Below, piece after piece: positions 1-14,200 of a stretch of DNA of 64,000 bases (the stretch's first letter is position 1; each line of letters starts with the position of its first letter). The position numbers and the translations under genes were made by a program. This DNA comes from Vicugna pacos (Eukaryota > Chordata > Mammalia > Artiodactyla > Camelidae), in assembly GCF_048564905.1 (NCBI RefSeq), contig NC_132989.1:110648257-110712256 (forward strand). Reading direction: 5' to 3'. The notes beneath the pieces were generated by a model. The model made no database searches. It was not told the DNA's origin and saw only the letters and a program-made list of their open reading frames with translations.

Positions 1-984
1 GAAATCAGGTTTTCTAGAACTAGTGCCCCAAAATGCTGATACCATGACTACTGTTAGCACCATGAGTAATAAAATTTCTTGGTCTCTGAGCCAGGAGTCT
101 CGTGTCTTCTGTCAGCAGCTGTCAGACTGTGGCAGACTAACCTTTTAGCTTGCGAGTAGGGTAAACAGCTCAGCGGTTCGTGGTTCTTGATACACACATG
201 CTACTGTTACCACCTGAGATGCTTATTATTGGCTCGAAATGGTTTCCACTGCTTCCAGCCAAAGCTGTGACTAATGATGTAACTGCTTTAGGAATCGGGT
301 CTTTATACGTCTTTTCAAAAAGAGAAAGGGATAGGGGTCAGCACTGGACAGGGTGAAGGGCATTCTCACTGCTGCTGCACCCCTGCTGTGTGAGGGGCGC
401 TGTGCCCGGAGCTGAGACAGGTTGGGCAGGAAGCACCCTGACATACAAGCGTATGTGCCCACATACATGCCCGACGCCACAGGAGCAAGTGATCCAGGAC
501 AAGGTGCTCTGAGCGGGCAGGAGAGGGGAATCAGAGCGAGTCTGCAGGGGTTGAGGGAGGCTTTCCTGACCTTCGACAGACATCACTCAGTGGTGCACAG
601 GTAGACCTTTCTTCTCCTGGCAGGCAGGTCTTCATTCTAGAGAAAGTTTACAAATTTAAACAACTGGCACAAATTTACCTGCCCTCCATCAATCAACCCA
701 ACTATGTTTTTGCAATTATAGACTAAAAGCGTAATTACAGGATGAATGCTAAGCAGCAGACTGATCAGCACTTCATGACCAGTCTATCCAGAAACCAACC
801 CAGCATCACCTTAAGTTGTTAACCACCAACCACAGCCAAATGGCCTTCGATGACTTCTGCATGTAAAGCTCTGGAATATTATCCAGTAAATGGCACAAAT
901 TTAAGCGGAAGGTTCTTTAAAACTTCATAGTTCCTTGTGGCCAGAAGGTGGCTACAAACAAATGAAAACAGTATTAAGGGTTTT

Positions 985-1100
985 CTAAGAACACTGGACT
1001 CAGGGTCAGAACTTTAAATTGACCCTCAACTTCCTCCACATGACTCTGGGCAAGTCACTTAACCACCCAGGCAGACAGATGCCTCATCAGTCACAAAAAA
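985..1100 (+). repeat. MIR SINE
   Basis: GACTCTGGGCAAGTCACTTA with the following ACCACCCAGGCAGACAGATG and CCTCATCAGT matches the conserved MIR core and 3' half. Confidence 0.7.
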
Positions 1101-1309
1101 GGAGCAGAGCACAGACTACTGGGATTTCTAAACGTCTAAAGGTAGAATGATTGTTTCAACTACTTAGATGGCATTCAGTGGCAGTGCCCCATTTCACACA
1201 TAACATAACCTGAAAAACACAAATGTCCCCAAAAATCAGGCAGATGAGGCAGGATAATTTCAGTTAGGCTTAGAGATGTGTGACTTCCAGTCACAACTAA
1301 TCTTCGCTG

Positions 1310-1480
1310 TTTAAAAACAACTTTTTTCCCTGATAAAAGTAACATACGTGTGATATGGCCTTTTTTTTTTTCAGAAAAAAATACAGATAACCAATAATTT
1401 CACAACCCAAAGGCAACCATCACTAACATTTAAATAAATCTCATTTAGAGTTTTTAAAATGTATATAATCACAAATATAT
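1310..1480. repeat. Ancient interspersed repeat, family uncertain
   Basis: CTGATAAAAGTAACATACGT, AGATAACCAATAATTTCACA and CAAAGGCAACCATCACTAAC follow the pattern of a well-known old mammalian LINE-like repeat. I cannot assign the subfamily without a library search. Confidence 0.4.
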
Positions 1481-1559
1481 AGATAGGCTTACATAAAATC
1501 TAGTAAAGTAGTGATTCCACATAAAACACACACCACCAACTAAAACAGAACAGACAAGT

Positions 1560-2670
1560 TAAGGGAAGTGCTCAGAAAAACCTACAAAGTGCTCAAAAGT
1601 GCTCAGGACAAGTTGAAACTTGAGCAGGCTCCCACTGGCCAACCTGAAACAATCTGGGCAGAAATAATGATAATAATGGATAATAATCAATAGAACTAAT
1701 TGACAATCTATGAGCCTATTCTGATATAAATAAATAGGTAAATGAGTAGGGAAAGCTCTTACTTCCAGTAGCATTCCAACTAATATAAGAATAAGGGAAG
1801 GAATTAGAAAACTACCATTTGGCAAATACCAGACAAGCAAAAATCACCAATGGGTATAAAGTTAAAAGGGGAAAGCATGATGAGAAATGTGATTCTTACA
1901 CGGTTTCAAAGAAAATCCTCACAAGATACTAATTACAAAGCAAAAAGTTATTAATTTTACAAAGGAGATTGGTAGGAACCACCTAAGTGATCAAAGTTAA
2001 TGTCACCAGTCATGGGACAGACACACAACGCTGTGTGCTTCCTGATGAAACGCACAGGGACGAGCGCATCACTTCCACCACCCTTCTAGCAAAAATGCAT
2101 CCTCTGAAGCTAATCATGAGGAAGTAACACAGAAATCCAGACAGAGGAACACTCAACAATTTGGCTAGAATTCACTAGCTTGTATTCCTCAAAACTGTCA
2201 AGGTCCTGACAGATAAGGAAAGACTGAGTAGCTAGCTCTTCCAGATTAAAAGAGAACCAAAGAGACAAGCAACTAAATGCATGTGTGATCCCGGAACAGA
2301 CCCCGCACCAGATAAAGGACATTACCGAGACGACTGGAAAAATCTGAATAAGGTTTCTAAATTAAACGACAGTGCTCAATCAACGCAACTTTCCTGATTG
2401 CGATCATTTTACTGTGGTATGTAATAGAACATCCTTGGTTTTAGGAAGTACACCCTGAGGTATCTGGTGGTAAGAGAGGCATCATGTCTACAACTTAATT
2501 ACAAATGTTTCAGAAAAAAAAAAGTTTACCTAGAGGATTAAAAAATATATAAAAAACAGAAAGAAGAAAACATGAATGATATAACAAATGTGGTAAAATA
2601 CTAACATTGGGGAAATCAGGGTGAAAAGTATTTAGAATTATTTCATACAATGTTTGCAGGTTTTCTGGCT
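1560..2670 (+). repeat. Old L1M-type LINE 3' UTR
   Basis: Recognisable L1M 3' UTR landmarks occur in order: the GTGCTCA-rich start, AACTGTCAAGGTCCTGACAG, ACCAAAGAGACAAGCAACTAAATGC, a stretch with AAAGGACATTA, and finally the GTGGTAAAATACTAACATTGGGG end. It is diverged and non-coding. Orientation is antisense to TRIO. The subfamily (L1MB/MC-like) is my judgement from memory. Confidence 0.7.
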
Positions 2671-2689
2671 GTCTGGCATTATGTCAATG

Positions 2690-4890
2690 TCTTATACATG
2701 TGTGCATATATGTACACTTACAGTGGACATCTTTCTGTAAAAGTAAATACAGATCTAAACCATCCCCTATAAGGGCCATCTAGTATTCCTGTATTGAATA
2801 TGCCATAAGCTGTTTAACACTGCCAACTCCGCTACCGGCAATGCCTAAATATTCAAGCATTCGCCTACGCACACCGTTTATTTCAGCAGAATTCCTAGAA
2901 TAACATCCTTCCCTTGAAACACAGACTTTACTTGAATTTTTAAAATTCAGTTACTATCCAGGTATCTAGAGATGTCTATGGACTTAACATATAACTTAAA
3001 AATGAATCAAGTCCTAAATCTCTCACCATGTCCATCTTTCTACCTAGTGGGGCACCTGTATAACAGTGAAGAAAGAAAATGATAATTTTAAACAGTCAAA
3101 CAAAAGGGCCCTATGTGCCTTATTTACTTTACTTCCATTTATAGACTTTAAAGAGAAAATGAAAGACTGAGAGCATAAATACAAAGGAAAAACAAACTAC
3201 CTACCGGCTGCTGATCCACGCTCAGAGACATCAAACTGGAGGATGGAAACAACATGAATCAGAAGAATTCATAAAATTACACACACGCCAAGAAGTGGAA
3301 AGACAAGTCATATTTCTAAGAAACTTCAGGGGTAGAAAGTCCCTTAGCAATGCGTGTGGCACCTGCTGATTTTGACAATGCAGGGATGCTCAACACATGA
3401 GTGGACAGAGCTGCACCGACTGCCTGGTCCTCAAGGTGCCTCGCTGGAACTGGGGCTGGACAGGCCAGAAGTGCTGACGGAGCCAACGCTCTTGCTGAGA
3501 ATAGTGAGAAAGCACAGGAAGAGAGGCAGGCTGGTCAGTCCAGAGGTGGAGCAGAGGATTTGGGCTTAGAGTCTGCACCAGGCACGGCATAGTAAGAGCA
3601 CACCATAAACGGTCACTAGGATTTTCAGTAACTTCAGCATCCTCCTCTTCATCTTTAACTGCAGTAGTCAGGGAGGCTGTAAGAATGCATGGGAGGTCTT
3701 ATTCCCCAGTTTCACATAAATCAGTCACCTAAACGCATGTGGAAATAATCAGAAAGACGCCCCTGTCGGATGAGATGCTCTGACTCTGCTGACAGAGGAT
3801 GGCAGAGCCTGAAGGACGACCACGGGCCTGCCGGTTATGACATCTGACCACCACACGACTGCCTCACTGGTTACAGAGCGCTTTCTGAATGACATGTAGT
3901 AACTGATCTCTGGCTTCTGACCATGAGAACGAGATGACAGTGAATGATTTCACCATCTGAAAACACGATCTTGAACATAAAGAGCTAGCCAGCTTCAGAG
4001 TACGAACCACCACTTTTATCAAAGGAAAAAGGTTCATTTCTAGGTTTTCGTATTTTAAAAGTAGACATGAACAGAAAATCTGGTCAATGTATCACCAGTT
4101 AGAAGGAAATAAACAGAAATTCCACTAATTCTCAAATAAGCAGTTAAATTTAGTAATATATCCTTACACTATTTTATCTGTAACATGTGTGCCCAAGGGT
4201 AAAAAGAAAAATAGAAGCAAATAACAGTACTGTTTTGTAAATTGCCTGATCACTTTCTTAATAATGAACATCCTTCGGTATCAAGGTGTATTATTATTAT
4301 AGTATTACCCTACTACCTACCTCATTTTAATGGCTGAATAAAAATATTTTAATCAAAAATATGTGCCATACAATAAACAGAAATTCAAAGTTATTACTAA
4401 TAAATAGAAGCTGAACGGAAACGCAGTTTTGCAGACAAAACTTCCAAATTCGAGCTCCTGGAATTAGAGCAGTTATTGACAGATTTCTGAGTTACTTCCC
4501 AGCAGGGCCTCCATTCCATTCCCAGCAGCAGCAGAAAGCTTTTGAAAATATCCAGAGTTCTCCAAATCTCATAAGCTGTTAAAAACAATGCCATATATGG
4601 CACTTTCCCGTACCCATCATCACTCTTTTACCTTCAAAGTAAACTATGTCTTGCGGAGTAACCATTTCTGACTTGTAAGCCACACTCAAGGTTTTTAAAA
4701 CTCTGATTTTAAGGGTAGTCCAGACTCAGCCCTGAGGATAGGTAATGCCCATGCAGAATTTGTTTAATCGGTGTAATAACAAACCAGATCTATTCTATTA
4801 AACAGACCCTCCCTCTTCTATTCTAGACCAGTAAATACTCATGGAAAGGCCAGCGTTATACTGACTGAATAAGTAGGGTTCTATCATATT
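2690..4890. other. Intron 1 stretch without recognised features
   Basis: Mostly AT-rich unique-looking DNA. Short overlapping open frames near 3.35-3.59 kb on both strands show no family resemblance. Confidence 0.5.
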
Positions 4891-4924
4891 CTTGTTATTA
4901 ACTACCTTACAGGCAGTTCTGATT

Positions 4925-5022
4925 CACACCTGTTGTCCCAGCATAGTTACTAACAGCACTCCCTTTCATTCTTACAGATGTTCTGGTTTGTACAACAAAT
5001 TATTTGGTAACCTACCTCGGGC
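4925..5022 (+). repeat. Unnamed old repeat, copy A
   Basis: CACCTGTTGTCCCAGCATAG, CACTCCCTTTCATTCTTACA and GATGTTCTGGTTTGTACAAC pair with the copy at 18.3-18.5 kb. It looks like an old non-autonomous DNA-transposon-type repeat. I cannot name the family. Confidence 0.45.
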
Positions 5023-6540
5023 TTCCAAGAAGTTACTGGGGGCACTTCCTCTACATTTGAATGAGACACTTGCTAAATGAAAGCATTCCTTATTATTGTC
5101 ATTACTATTATTATTAGTGCTAAATACGTTCCTCTCCTTTACAATACAATCACATTATCCCTGACGATTAGATGCATCGTTCTTTCTGAATTTCTTTTAT
5201 TAGGGTGCATTATCTCCCAATTCTAGTCTTTATTACTCTTTCTAAATTCCGTCTATTTTTCGTTCACATCTTTGATATGCCAACATCCCCTAATATGCTT
5301 GGTTTAAAAAAAAAAGTGTGAACATTGAACAATAAATGAGCTACCTGGGGTTACTAAATACAGAGGTTAATCAGCACAATGAGGATTTCACGGTGAAGAA
5401 GCAGGGCTGCTAGCTTCAGGAAGATATGCTAAGAACCACGAGATTCTCCACTAATAATTATTTTTCCAGTCTGCAACTTTCCTGACTGTGGCCTAATTCT
5501 TTAAGTCCTGATTAGTGTCTACTTTATCATCAGAATGAACTTCCCTATTCATCTGACCTATGATTTATTCACTCTTCTTATTGTTATAAATTATACTACA
5601 GGTGTTAATGATAATGAAAGTTAAGGGGCTATTCTCAAATGGCGGTAGAAGACCGCATGCGCACTGCATAGCCGACAAATGACTCATGATCAATAACTTG
5701 CTTCTAATTTCTAGAAAAATCATTTCAACATTTGTGGATGCAGAGTGTAACAGACACATATGCCAAGTAGGCCCAACTGGGTTTTTTGATAAATACTGTG
5801 GGAACTTTAATGAACCAGCCCTGCCCCACAGGGTGGGACCCAGAGGCAGACGAACAGTGGACAGATCTCTGGTCAATGCCACAGTACAAGGCCTCCCACC
5901 TGTGTGCTGGGGGGAGGTCTGCAAAGGTGGAAGCGTTGTGCCTGCCACTCCCTCCTTTCCAGGAGAACTTGCTGGGCTACTTAATTAATTATATGTATCA
6001 ATCTCGGGGGAAGGGTATTGTTACCTAATTCAGGAGGGAAATCCTAGAAGCACTTGTGTGGATACAACTGATTAAATTACTATGCAGCGCTATCTGGCTT
6101 TATTTTCAGAAGCCACAGGTGTCAAATGAAGGGGCAGGTATGCAAATGTGTCCTGAAAAACTGAATAGACTAGGCCAGCCATTCACTTCTGCTTGAGGAG
6201 GAATTAAACAAAATTTAGTAAGTTCTTTGAAGATGTGGGGGGATGGGCAGGTATCTGCAAAGGATTAGAAGCACCACAAGTCACTGCCCCAAGCATCTGA
6301 GTCCATCTTCAAAAGAATAAAAAGGAGGAGAGAGAAGCCAAATCAAAGAAACACACTGAAGTTTCAGGTGCCTGAATCACTGAGACAGGCAGGAAGTGAA
6401 TAAAGGCGAGTGTCTGCGAGAAGGCCAGGAGCCAACTCCAGTTTCTCCTCTGAGTGGCTCAGACTTCTTTAGGAAGACATGTTTTGCACATACACATTTT
6501 TATAATGATCTCTTAAGAACAAAGAGGTTCACCAATGTCC

Positions 6541-6605
6541 TTTTTTAAACATTTGTGTAAGTGGTTGAGTTCACGGATGGTATTGGTATTTCTTTTTCTT
6601 TTCAG
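6541..6605 (+). other. Acceptor-like polypyrimidine tract (plus strand)
   Basis: GGTATTTCTTTTTCTTTTCAG is a strong-looking 3' splice site ending at 6605, with possible branch sequences upstream. No coding frame or recognised exon follows, so it is probably a decoy or part of an unknown antisense transcript. Confidence 0.2.
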
Positions 6606-6804
6606 ATTGCCTAAATTTGACGACATCCTCTTTGTCAGCAGCCAGGCTTCCCTACACACCTGAGCAGACGGGGTCTGACCCACGCAGCCCTACCCATCAC
6701 CTTGCAGCCCACAGGAGGGCCACAGGTTAGCAGTGGCCCCGGGGACCAGAGGAAGCAATCCCCTTCAGCAGGCTGTCTCCCCTGTTCAAAATTAGTGGCC
6801 TGCG

Positions 6805-7377
6805 TTAGATCAAGCCTGTAACATCCTCGCTATAGACCCGTTCACTAACAACCATATAAACCAGCTCTGTTGACCAAAAGAGGCCAACTGTCTGTGCAAG
6901 AAACGAACTAACTTCTGAAGACCTGGCTCTCTGCAGAGAACCACAGACCTCTTTAAAGCCCAGATGGGCAGAAATCACACAAAGTACCTTCGTGAGGGCA
7001 GGAAAATGAACTGCACTGACCCATAAATTTATGCATGCCTCAGTCGTGTTCCACCTGGGATAGGAATGACCCAACACACTCTCCCAGGCCACACACTTAC
7101 TTAGCATAAAAAGTAACAGCCATCTCTGTTTTTCCGGACGAATCCTTTCCTGGCCCCTCCAATCCAATTCAACAGAAATACTGGGTGTTTGGAAAATGAG
7201 AAAAGTCTCAAAACCATTCCACTTGTTGCTGGGCTGGTGATTTTCATCCAAATTTGATAATAAATACATCATTAAGGGTATTGGGTGCTTCATTAAACCA
7301 CGGGAGCAGAAGCACCAGACTTGTACACAGTATTCAAGAGTAGGCACGTGCCACAAGTCACGTGCCAGAATCCTCAC
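6805..7377 (-). other. Unrecognised 190-codon open frame, probably chance
   Basis: The frame opens at a GTG (7377). Its first ATG is at 7293, giving 162 residues. It lies in DNA of ordinary base composition inside TRIO intron 1. The translation is Trp- and Cys-rich (LEYCVQVWCFCSRG near the start) and resembles no protein I can name; the start faintly recalls the end of a CR1/L2-type reverse transcriptase. About one frame of this length is expected by chance in 64 kb over six frames. Confidence 0.15.
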
Positions 7378-8094
7378 TAAAGCTTGGGCTTAATGTGGAA
7401 TAATCTTCACATGTAGACACATTTTTTTCAATACTGCTAGGACATTTTAAAAAATAACTTAAATACTAAAAATAGAAACAAATATAAATCGAAAGTAATG
7501 TGATTCCCTAACCCTTACACCAAACTGGCAATTTGTAAGAGTTTTTAAAAGGGGAACCAGAGCCAGACTTGTAACGTCTGCAGTAAAAACCCAAGACCAA
7601 CATTAAAGAATTATTCATGGAAAAACATTTTCACTACAATGAGCCAAAGCTCCACTGCTAAAAACACATTCGCTGTGCGCACAAGTGCACGGGCTCATCC
7701 CACGGCCTTTCCGCTTAAATGGCATCACCAGGTTCTCCCCACCCGGACGTTCCCAGGCCACATGGGATTCGACTCAAAGGACAGACCTGGAAACGGGAGA
7801 GACTACAGCAGAAAAGCTAAAAAACAGAGGAAAACCATCTGGAGCCAAAAGTTGTCACTGGTGGGCTTGCCTCCCTCCTTTCTCCCTTACCAGTCCCTCC
7901 TTACAGGTTATCATCAACGGTGCAGGGGAAAATGATGAGAATGAGGGCAGAAAAGTCACTCAAATACAGGAAACAGCTTTCAAGACGTTAGCAAATAACG
8001 GGTCTCATTCGATAAGTCATGTGAAAAATAAACTGCATTAATTTATGCCCATGTCTACTGAGCTATTTAGTTGAAAACAGTTAAAGCTAAGTGG

Positions 8095-8240
8095 CTATGA
8101 GGCTGGACCAGGAACTAGGTTCAGATCATCCCATTCCTTAACTAACTCTGTACCATGGGCTACTTAACTCCTCTGTACCTCCAGTTCCCTGTGTGGAGTG
8201 GGGACAACAGTGTCCTTATTTAGTGAGTACCTCAGGCAAG
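8095..8240 (+). repeat. MIR SINE
   Basis: Diverged core with GTACCATGGGCTACTTAACT, CCTCTGTACCTCCAGTTCCC and a GGGGACAACAGTG end, in the order seen in MIR. Confidence 0.6.
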
Positions 8241-8244
8241 GAAA

Positions 8245-11200
8245 GCTGCCCTGAGAACAACAGATGGCACCGTGTCGGCACCCAAGACAGGCAATCTGGC
8301 ATCTCGAGTATCCTAAGATCACTTGAAACTGAATCACAAAATATTTACTCAACTCCAACAAGTGCAGAGTTTGTCCTTTTCACCAAAATGTTTTTTAAAC
8401 TCTTTATTCTGCATAACCTGGCAGATGTCAGGAATAAAACACTAGTGATTTTATAAAATCTGTATTCACAAATCCAAAGTTACTGTCCACCTTGTTGATG
8501 TTCTGGCCTAAGTTCTCAGCTGGCAAGGAGAAAAGCGAGGTTGTGATTATGAAAGAAACAAAGACAGAATCACGCTTCTTATCCGCAAATCTAACAGAGC
8601 AGGGTCTGCTCCCAGCTCAACCAGGACTGGCTCAGCAGCAGAACAAATGAAAACTTCAACGACAAAACACATTCATCCCTGTAAGAAAGAAGCCTTTCTT
8701 TCATTATTTTAATAATTCCTTTCTCCTCCCCTCCCCCCATGTATCGTGCTGTCATTGTTTTATAAGTAAATACATCATTTTAACAATTAGGAAACACAAA
8801 ATGTAACATCTAAGTAGCAATAACTCCTTGGAGCACTCTGTATAAAGCAAACCTTCACAGCACCCTTTACTCAATAAGAGTTCTATGTGAGATCAAATTG
8901 AAATAAAAATTCAAATGTCAAGGCCTATTACAAAAGTTCATTTTTGTTCATAAATTCAAAAATTCTAGCAACAAAAAAAAACATAATTTATTCAGGTTAC
9001 AAACTGGATTGAATGTGACTGCTAAAAACACTCCTTGGCACAATGATTTTCAAAAACATAGATTCAAAGGTCCATCCCGACTGAGAGCCAATTGCAAGCC
9101 AGGTATTACACTAACGCTGTAGGGAACAAAAGTGAGTCAGACAAAGCCCGCGACACAAATGTTTACAATTTCACGGCAATGCAGAGAGAATGGCAGTCTC
9201 CGTACCTTGGAGCCTCAACTATCAACAAAACAAACCACCACCACCACAACAAAAAAACCTGGTAACTTTTGCTTTTTCTTAAAAATCCTTATTGCCTCCA
9301 TTAACTCTTGGCTGGGCATCAGCTTTGTTAATACCATGTACTGCATTTCAAAGTGGTGGGGAAAATAGCATGCGATTCATTCCAGGACTTCAACTTACTG
9401 TATGTGGCATAATAATTAGACACTTAAGAAAGACAGGCCAAAACTGACATTCCATAAAACACTATCAAGTCCCCATTCATCACTTCTGGCTTCTCTGGCA
9501 AAGTAACTTTTTCATCTCATGACCTTCCCACTGTTAACACATCTTGGTATTAACAAGCACTCATGCTGTGTCTAATTTGCCCAAACATCACCAAACATTA
9601 AAATAAAACTTTAAATAAACATGAATGTATCTGCCAAGTATTAGCTCACACTGGCATGGCAAAACCTTCAGGCTTTTTGTCCAAGACTCTCAAACATCAG
9701 AAACTGGTTACCGTTACTGATGTACGAATGAGGGGCTGTCATTTCAGAGGCAAATGAAAGTCAACCCAGTGCCTCTGTCCAGGTGAGGCTGACCCGGCCC
9801 GTGTGAAAGGCAACTCAAAAGTAGCATCAACCAGAATGTTTCATCAAGGCACCAACGGTACAGCCTTTCACTTCCATTTTAAATGAGTCCAAATTTAGAG
9901 TGTGCTCTGGAACAACGTGAAAATCTTACTTGAAGTATGTTTTTATAGTTCTTTAATATCCATCCACTGGATGACTCACAGTTATGGATCATAGAGGCCA
10001 GGTACTTTTATTTCTAAAAAAGGAATATGTTTGAGAGCTGGGGAGGCTGGCCTGGTGCTCTAAAGCTTGGTGACGAGGCAAGAAAAACAAGGGAGAAGCT
10101 AGATCATCTCCAGCTAGGAAAAGTGATTTTAAGGACCAAAAAGCTCGTTTAAAATGTCACACTTAACTCAAGTTTGCAATTTATTTTCCAGTATAGTCTC
10201 ATGAATCAAGTCAACATTTAAACACTACTCAGTAGTGGCTCTACCTCTTAAAAGTCTGTTTAACAAGCTATTCAAAACACCCAGGTCCCAGGCTGCTGAA
10301 AAAAGTATTTTGAAAACATTTACTGGAGCACAGCTAGGCATCAGTCTTCTCAGCAGCTCTTCTCAGGCTCAGGCACTCCAAACAGCGTAACGGTCATCTC
10401 TGCTTCAAAGGAAAAAACCTCACCACACTCCCACCCCCAACTCCATTTCCACCTTCCACAAGGGGACTGCTCACTGGAGAAGCTTCACAGAATCATTAAG
10501 GAAGTTAACAGTCGTCTATTTCACTTTGCAAATGGGAGAAGTCAGCCTATTTGTAAGAGAAGCAAGTTAGATCTGCCTGCTGCCGTTGGATTTTCTACAG
10601 ATGTGTTTGCAGACTATGGGCTTACTCCCAACTGTTCACAGTTCGGTTTATTCTGTCAATTCTGCATTCCAAATATGGTATGTCAGATACAAATGCAACA
10701 CCAACGTGCCCTCTGCTAAATCAAATCAGCCGCAGGAAAAAGCAATTTAAGGAACACTGTGAACAAGCCCCTATAAGCCATCAAATAAACACTGAAGACA
10801 ATTATATCTTCGGTGAAAAATTCTATTACTGGCCACAAACTGCTTAACATACACTCATAACTTAGGTAAGGCAGCATAAAATGTTAGTGATATTAAATGC
10901 AAGGCTTAAAAACTTACCTGGCAAAAGTGAAGACTTGATAAATAGGCAAATGCTTTTTTTTTCACTTGGCAGTAAGAATATGCTTCATTTAAATTTTTTA
11001 TGAAAATACATGTCATGACTTAGCCAAACCCAGGCAAGCCTACTTCTCATCAATTAAATCAATTTCAAAATATTTAAAATTTTTCCCCTACGTGTCCCAG
11101 AAGTTACTTACCTACCGTCTTCCAACTATTTCATCTTCTTCCCTCCCTGTCTTCTCCCAATCGTTATTTCCACTTATCTTTTGGCCTCTCCTCGTGCTTT

Positions 11201-14200
11201 CACAGGTGTCTGACATGAAATGGCAATGTCCTCAAGTGTCCCCTGCTCCTTGGCAGGGAAGCATCTCTGCATCCGCACATGCAGAGCAGGTGTGCAGCGT
11301 GGCAGGTATGCACGGACTGCAGGTGTGCATTGTACTCTGCCAGAAGTGGTGGCCAGCCTGGGCCCAGGAGGCCACTCAGAGTCCAGAAGACCTGTTCTCA
11401 TGGCCACATTTAATACTTCTATGCCAGTCTTGTCTTTCAAATGTTCCTCAGAGGTGGCCCCCCCATGAACAGAATATGCAGCCCACTCAGGACGTGGCTG
11501 GATGGACAAGCCCTGTCAATGTTCTTATATACTGACTTTTCAGCTGATGTCAACAGTCCTCAGGATTCAATTCAGAAGACAATGTTAGGCCCCAGCTCTC
11601 CTGGAATCCTCTGTAACTTTGTTTTGGCTTCAACTTTGAGAACACTCACTTTTAGCCTTTCTAAGCGGAAGGAAGGAAAGAAGAAATGGCAGAGGATGGG
11701 GGAAGGAGGCAGCGAGAGAGGGAGGGGCCCTAATACCATGGGAAAAAGGAGAAAGATCTGGGTGTTATGGACCCAGTCACTGGAAATGACTAAAATCCCT
11801 TTGAGATCTGGCAGTTCACTCCTATTTCAGGGAAGTCCAGCCCCCTAGCCACCACCCCAACACATGCACAACTTCATTTATGCGTACCACACCCCACCAA
11901 AATCTACTGATCACTTGCCTGAGAGTCATTTCCCAAGCTGGGTTAAACAAATTGCTCCAGTTTTCTCTAAAGCACATCAGCAAGTATTTTTAAAATATGC
12001 TTAACTCAGGATGTAGCAGATTGTAAGGTCACACTAAAGGTTTAACAACAACTCTTTTATTGGGGGTGAGAAGATCGTAACACTTTAAATAAACATCTCT
12101 ATTGAAAGATGCACAGAGATTTCAGAAACTTACAGTATCTACAGTTACTCATCACCTCATGTCCTGATACGGAGAGATACTGGGTTCATAAAAGCACTGA
12201 TACATTTTCAGACTAAATGTAATCATCCTTAGAATTCATAGCAATGACTCGATGACTAGAGCTGTGAAAATGTAAACTATAAGAATCCTGGGTGTAAAAA
12301 TCCTATGTACTGAACACTGGACAAAAAAAATGTAAGTATATGGGGGACAAAAGCAGCTCATAATTTTGAAATCATGACTAAAATTATGGCAAGTTACACT
12401 ACAAATAATTATCATTAAACATTTCAAATAAATGGCCTTTCCCCCTTCCAAATATCTCTATCTGTCACTTCACTATACTCATCAACAGGACAAATTCTAA
12501 TACGTCCATGACCCCTTAGGTGCTTTTTGCAACCACACTCACACACAAAAACCAAGACCCACCAGTCAACAAAAAATCTACAATATTTAAAATTACAAAC
12601 AAGGCTTTATGAAGTGAAAATGTTGAACAGCCTACAGGGTACACTCGTACAAATCGAGGACACTGGACATGGCTCGACCCCGAGTGCATCTACAAGTGGC
12701 ACTGTCCGCGAGCCCCGGGGGGCTGGGCCAGGTCCTGCTCGCGCACCGAGTCAGCGAGCTCAGGGAAGGTGGGCGCCCACAGGAGGAGTCAGATTTGCGG
12801 TTAGGGTTCAGGACACCAAAGGTGACTGATCAGATTAACGAACAATAAGATGCCAACTGCTGCAGAAAAGCACGGGAATCACAAGGGAAGCACAGCGATG
12901 CTCGAAGGGTGTCAAAGCGCGGGATGAAAACTGGACCCAGAAAGTGTCCACCCTCACTCCCACTAACCTAACTTGAATTTTTTTTTCCTGAAACATCAAG
13001 AACTATCCACATATAGTATGTACTGAAAAGAACCATGATGAAACAAGTGTTTTACAATGGAAGTTTACTTCAGGAGCATATAAAAGATGCTAACATGCAA
13101 TCCTCCCTCTAAAATTCCATGTCTTACTCATATGAGGACAGAACAGTTAGGAAGGGAAGTAAGACTCCTCCAAACCAATGACGTCCTGCACCACAGCAGA
13201 CAGCTAATATTAAGCAAATGCAAACACAGTCCAGCGCGTGGACACTTTCCCATCTTCTCAATATGACAAAATCACAAGTTCAAAGCCACAACAACACTGT
13301 TAGTGTCTTTATTGGTTCAGGGGGCAGTGAAAGGCACCTTGCAGAACCCAAGCCCTGTGATCCGATGACTGGACAGAGGCCATGAGCAGGGGACAGCCTC
13401 GCAGCTGTAGGACACAGAGTTTGCAGCAGCTGCCAGTTGTCTTTTTGCTCAGAGGACACGAGAACAGTGTGCAGTATTTCCTTCAACTCCCCAAACATCG
13501 GTGCTGCTAAGGTGAGCAGCAAACCTCTCCTAACCAAAACATTTCCAAATCCCTGTGGATAAAGTCTGCAAGCCAGGCAATCAGTGAGCAACGGGCTGGA
13601 TTTTCAGTGGACACGGAACCAGCGATGTGCACAGGCAGTAGGTTCTGGGAAGCCTGCTCATCTGGCCCAGGAGCTGTGAAGTCAAGGTCAAGGGGAAGTC
13701 CTCATGAATGCATCAGAGAGCACACAGAAAGCGGGAGAGAGAATGCGTATTTTTCAACTGTGGGATTCATCTTCTCTCACGAGCCATGTTCCCTTGGGTA
13801 ATACGTTTGAAAAACAAATGCTTACCATGAAAACAAATTCAGTCACCGTCTGTCGAAGGCTAATAGCTGGTAGCATCCCACAGAACCCCAGGCCACCAAC
13901 GCAGGGGATCCTGAAAAGTGTAGCCAGGAATGGGGGCAGCTCACCGTGCATCCTTCCTCGGAAGATGGGGAGCAGAAGGGACACAACGTTCGGTTCAGTC
14001 CAAGTTCGAAACCTAATCCCATTAGGGAGGCGGGGGAAATGAGGCTGATGGTTAAGTAGCAGTGTTGAACTCTTTTTTTTTTTTTTCCTTTTTTAAATTC
14101 GAGTTTCTTTAAGGATTTTTTTTAATGGGGGAGGGTCGGGGGATTGGTCAAAGAAGGAAATCTTTACCAATTAATAACTTTGTTTAAACCAGTAACATTT

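Larger units (their letters stand above)
5030..8090. other. Intron 1 stretch, no assigned repeat or exon
   Basis: It contains only the weak acceptor at 6605 and the unrecognised open frame at 6805-7377, both listed separately. Otherwise I see nothing definite. Confidence 0.45.

Noticed and set aside
11092-11848. Overlapping 147-, 111- and 135-codon frames on both strands
   Set aside because: Mutual overlap on both strands, no splice signals arranged around them and no recognisable domain.
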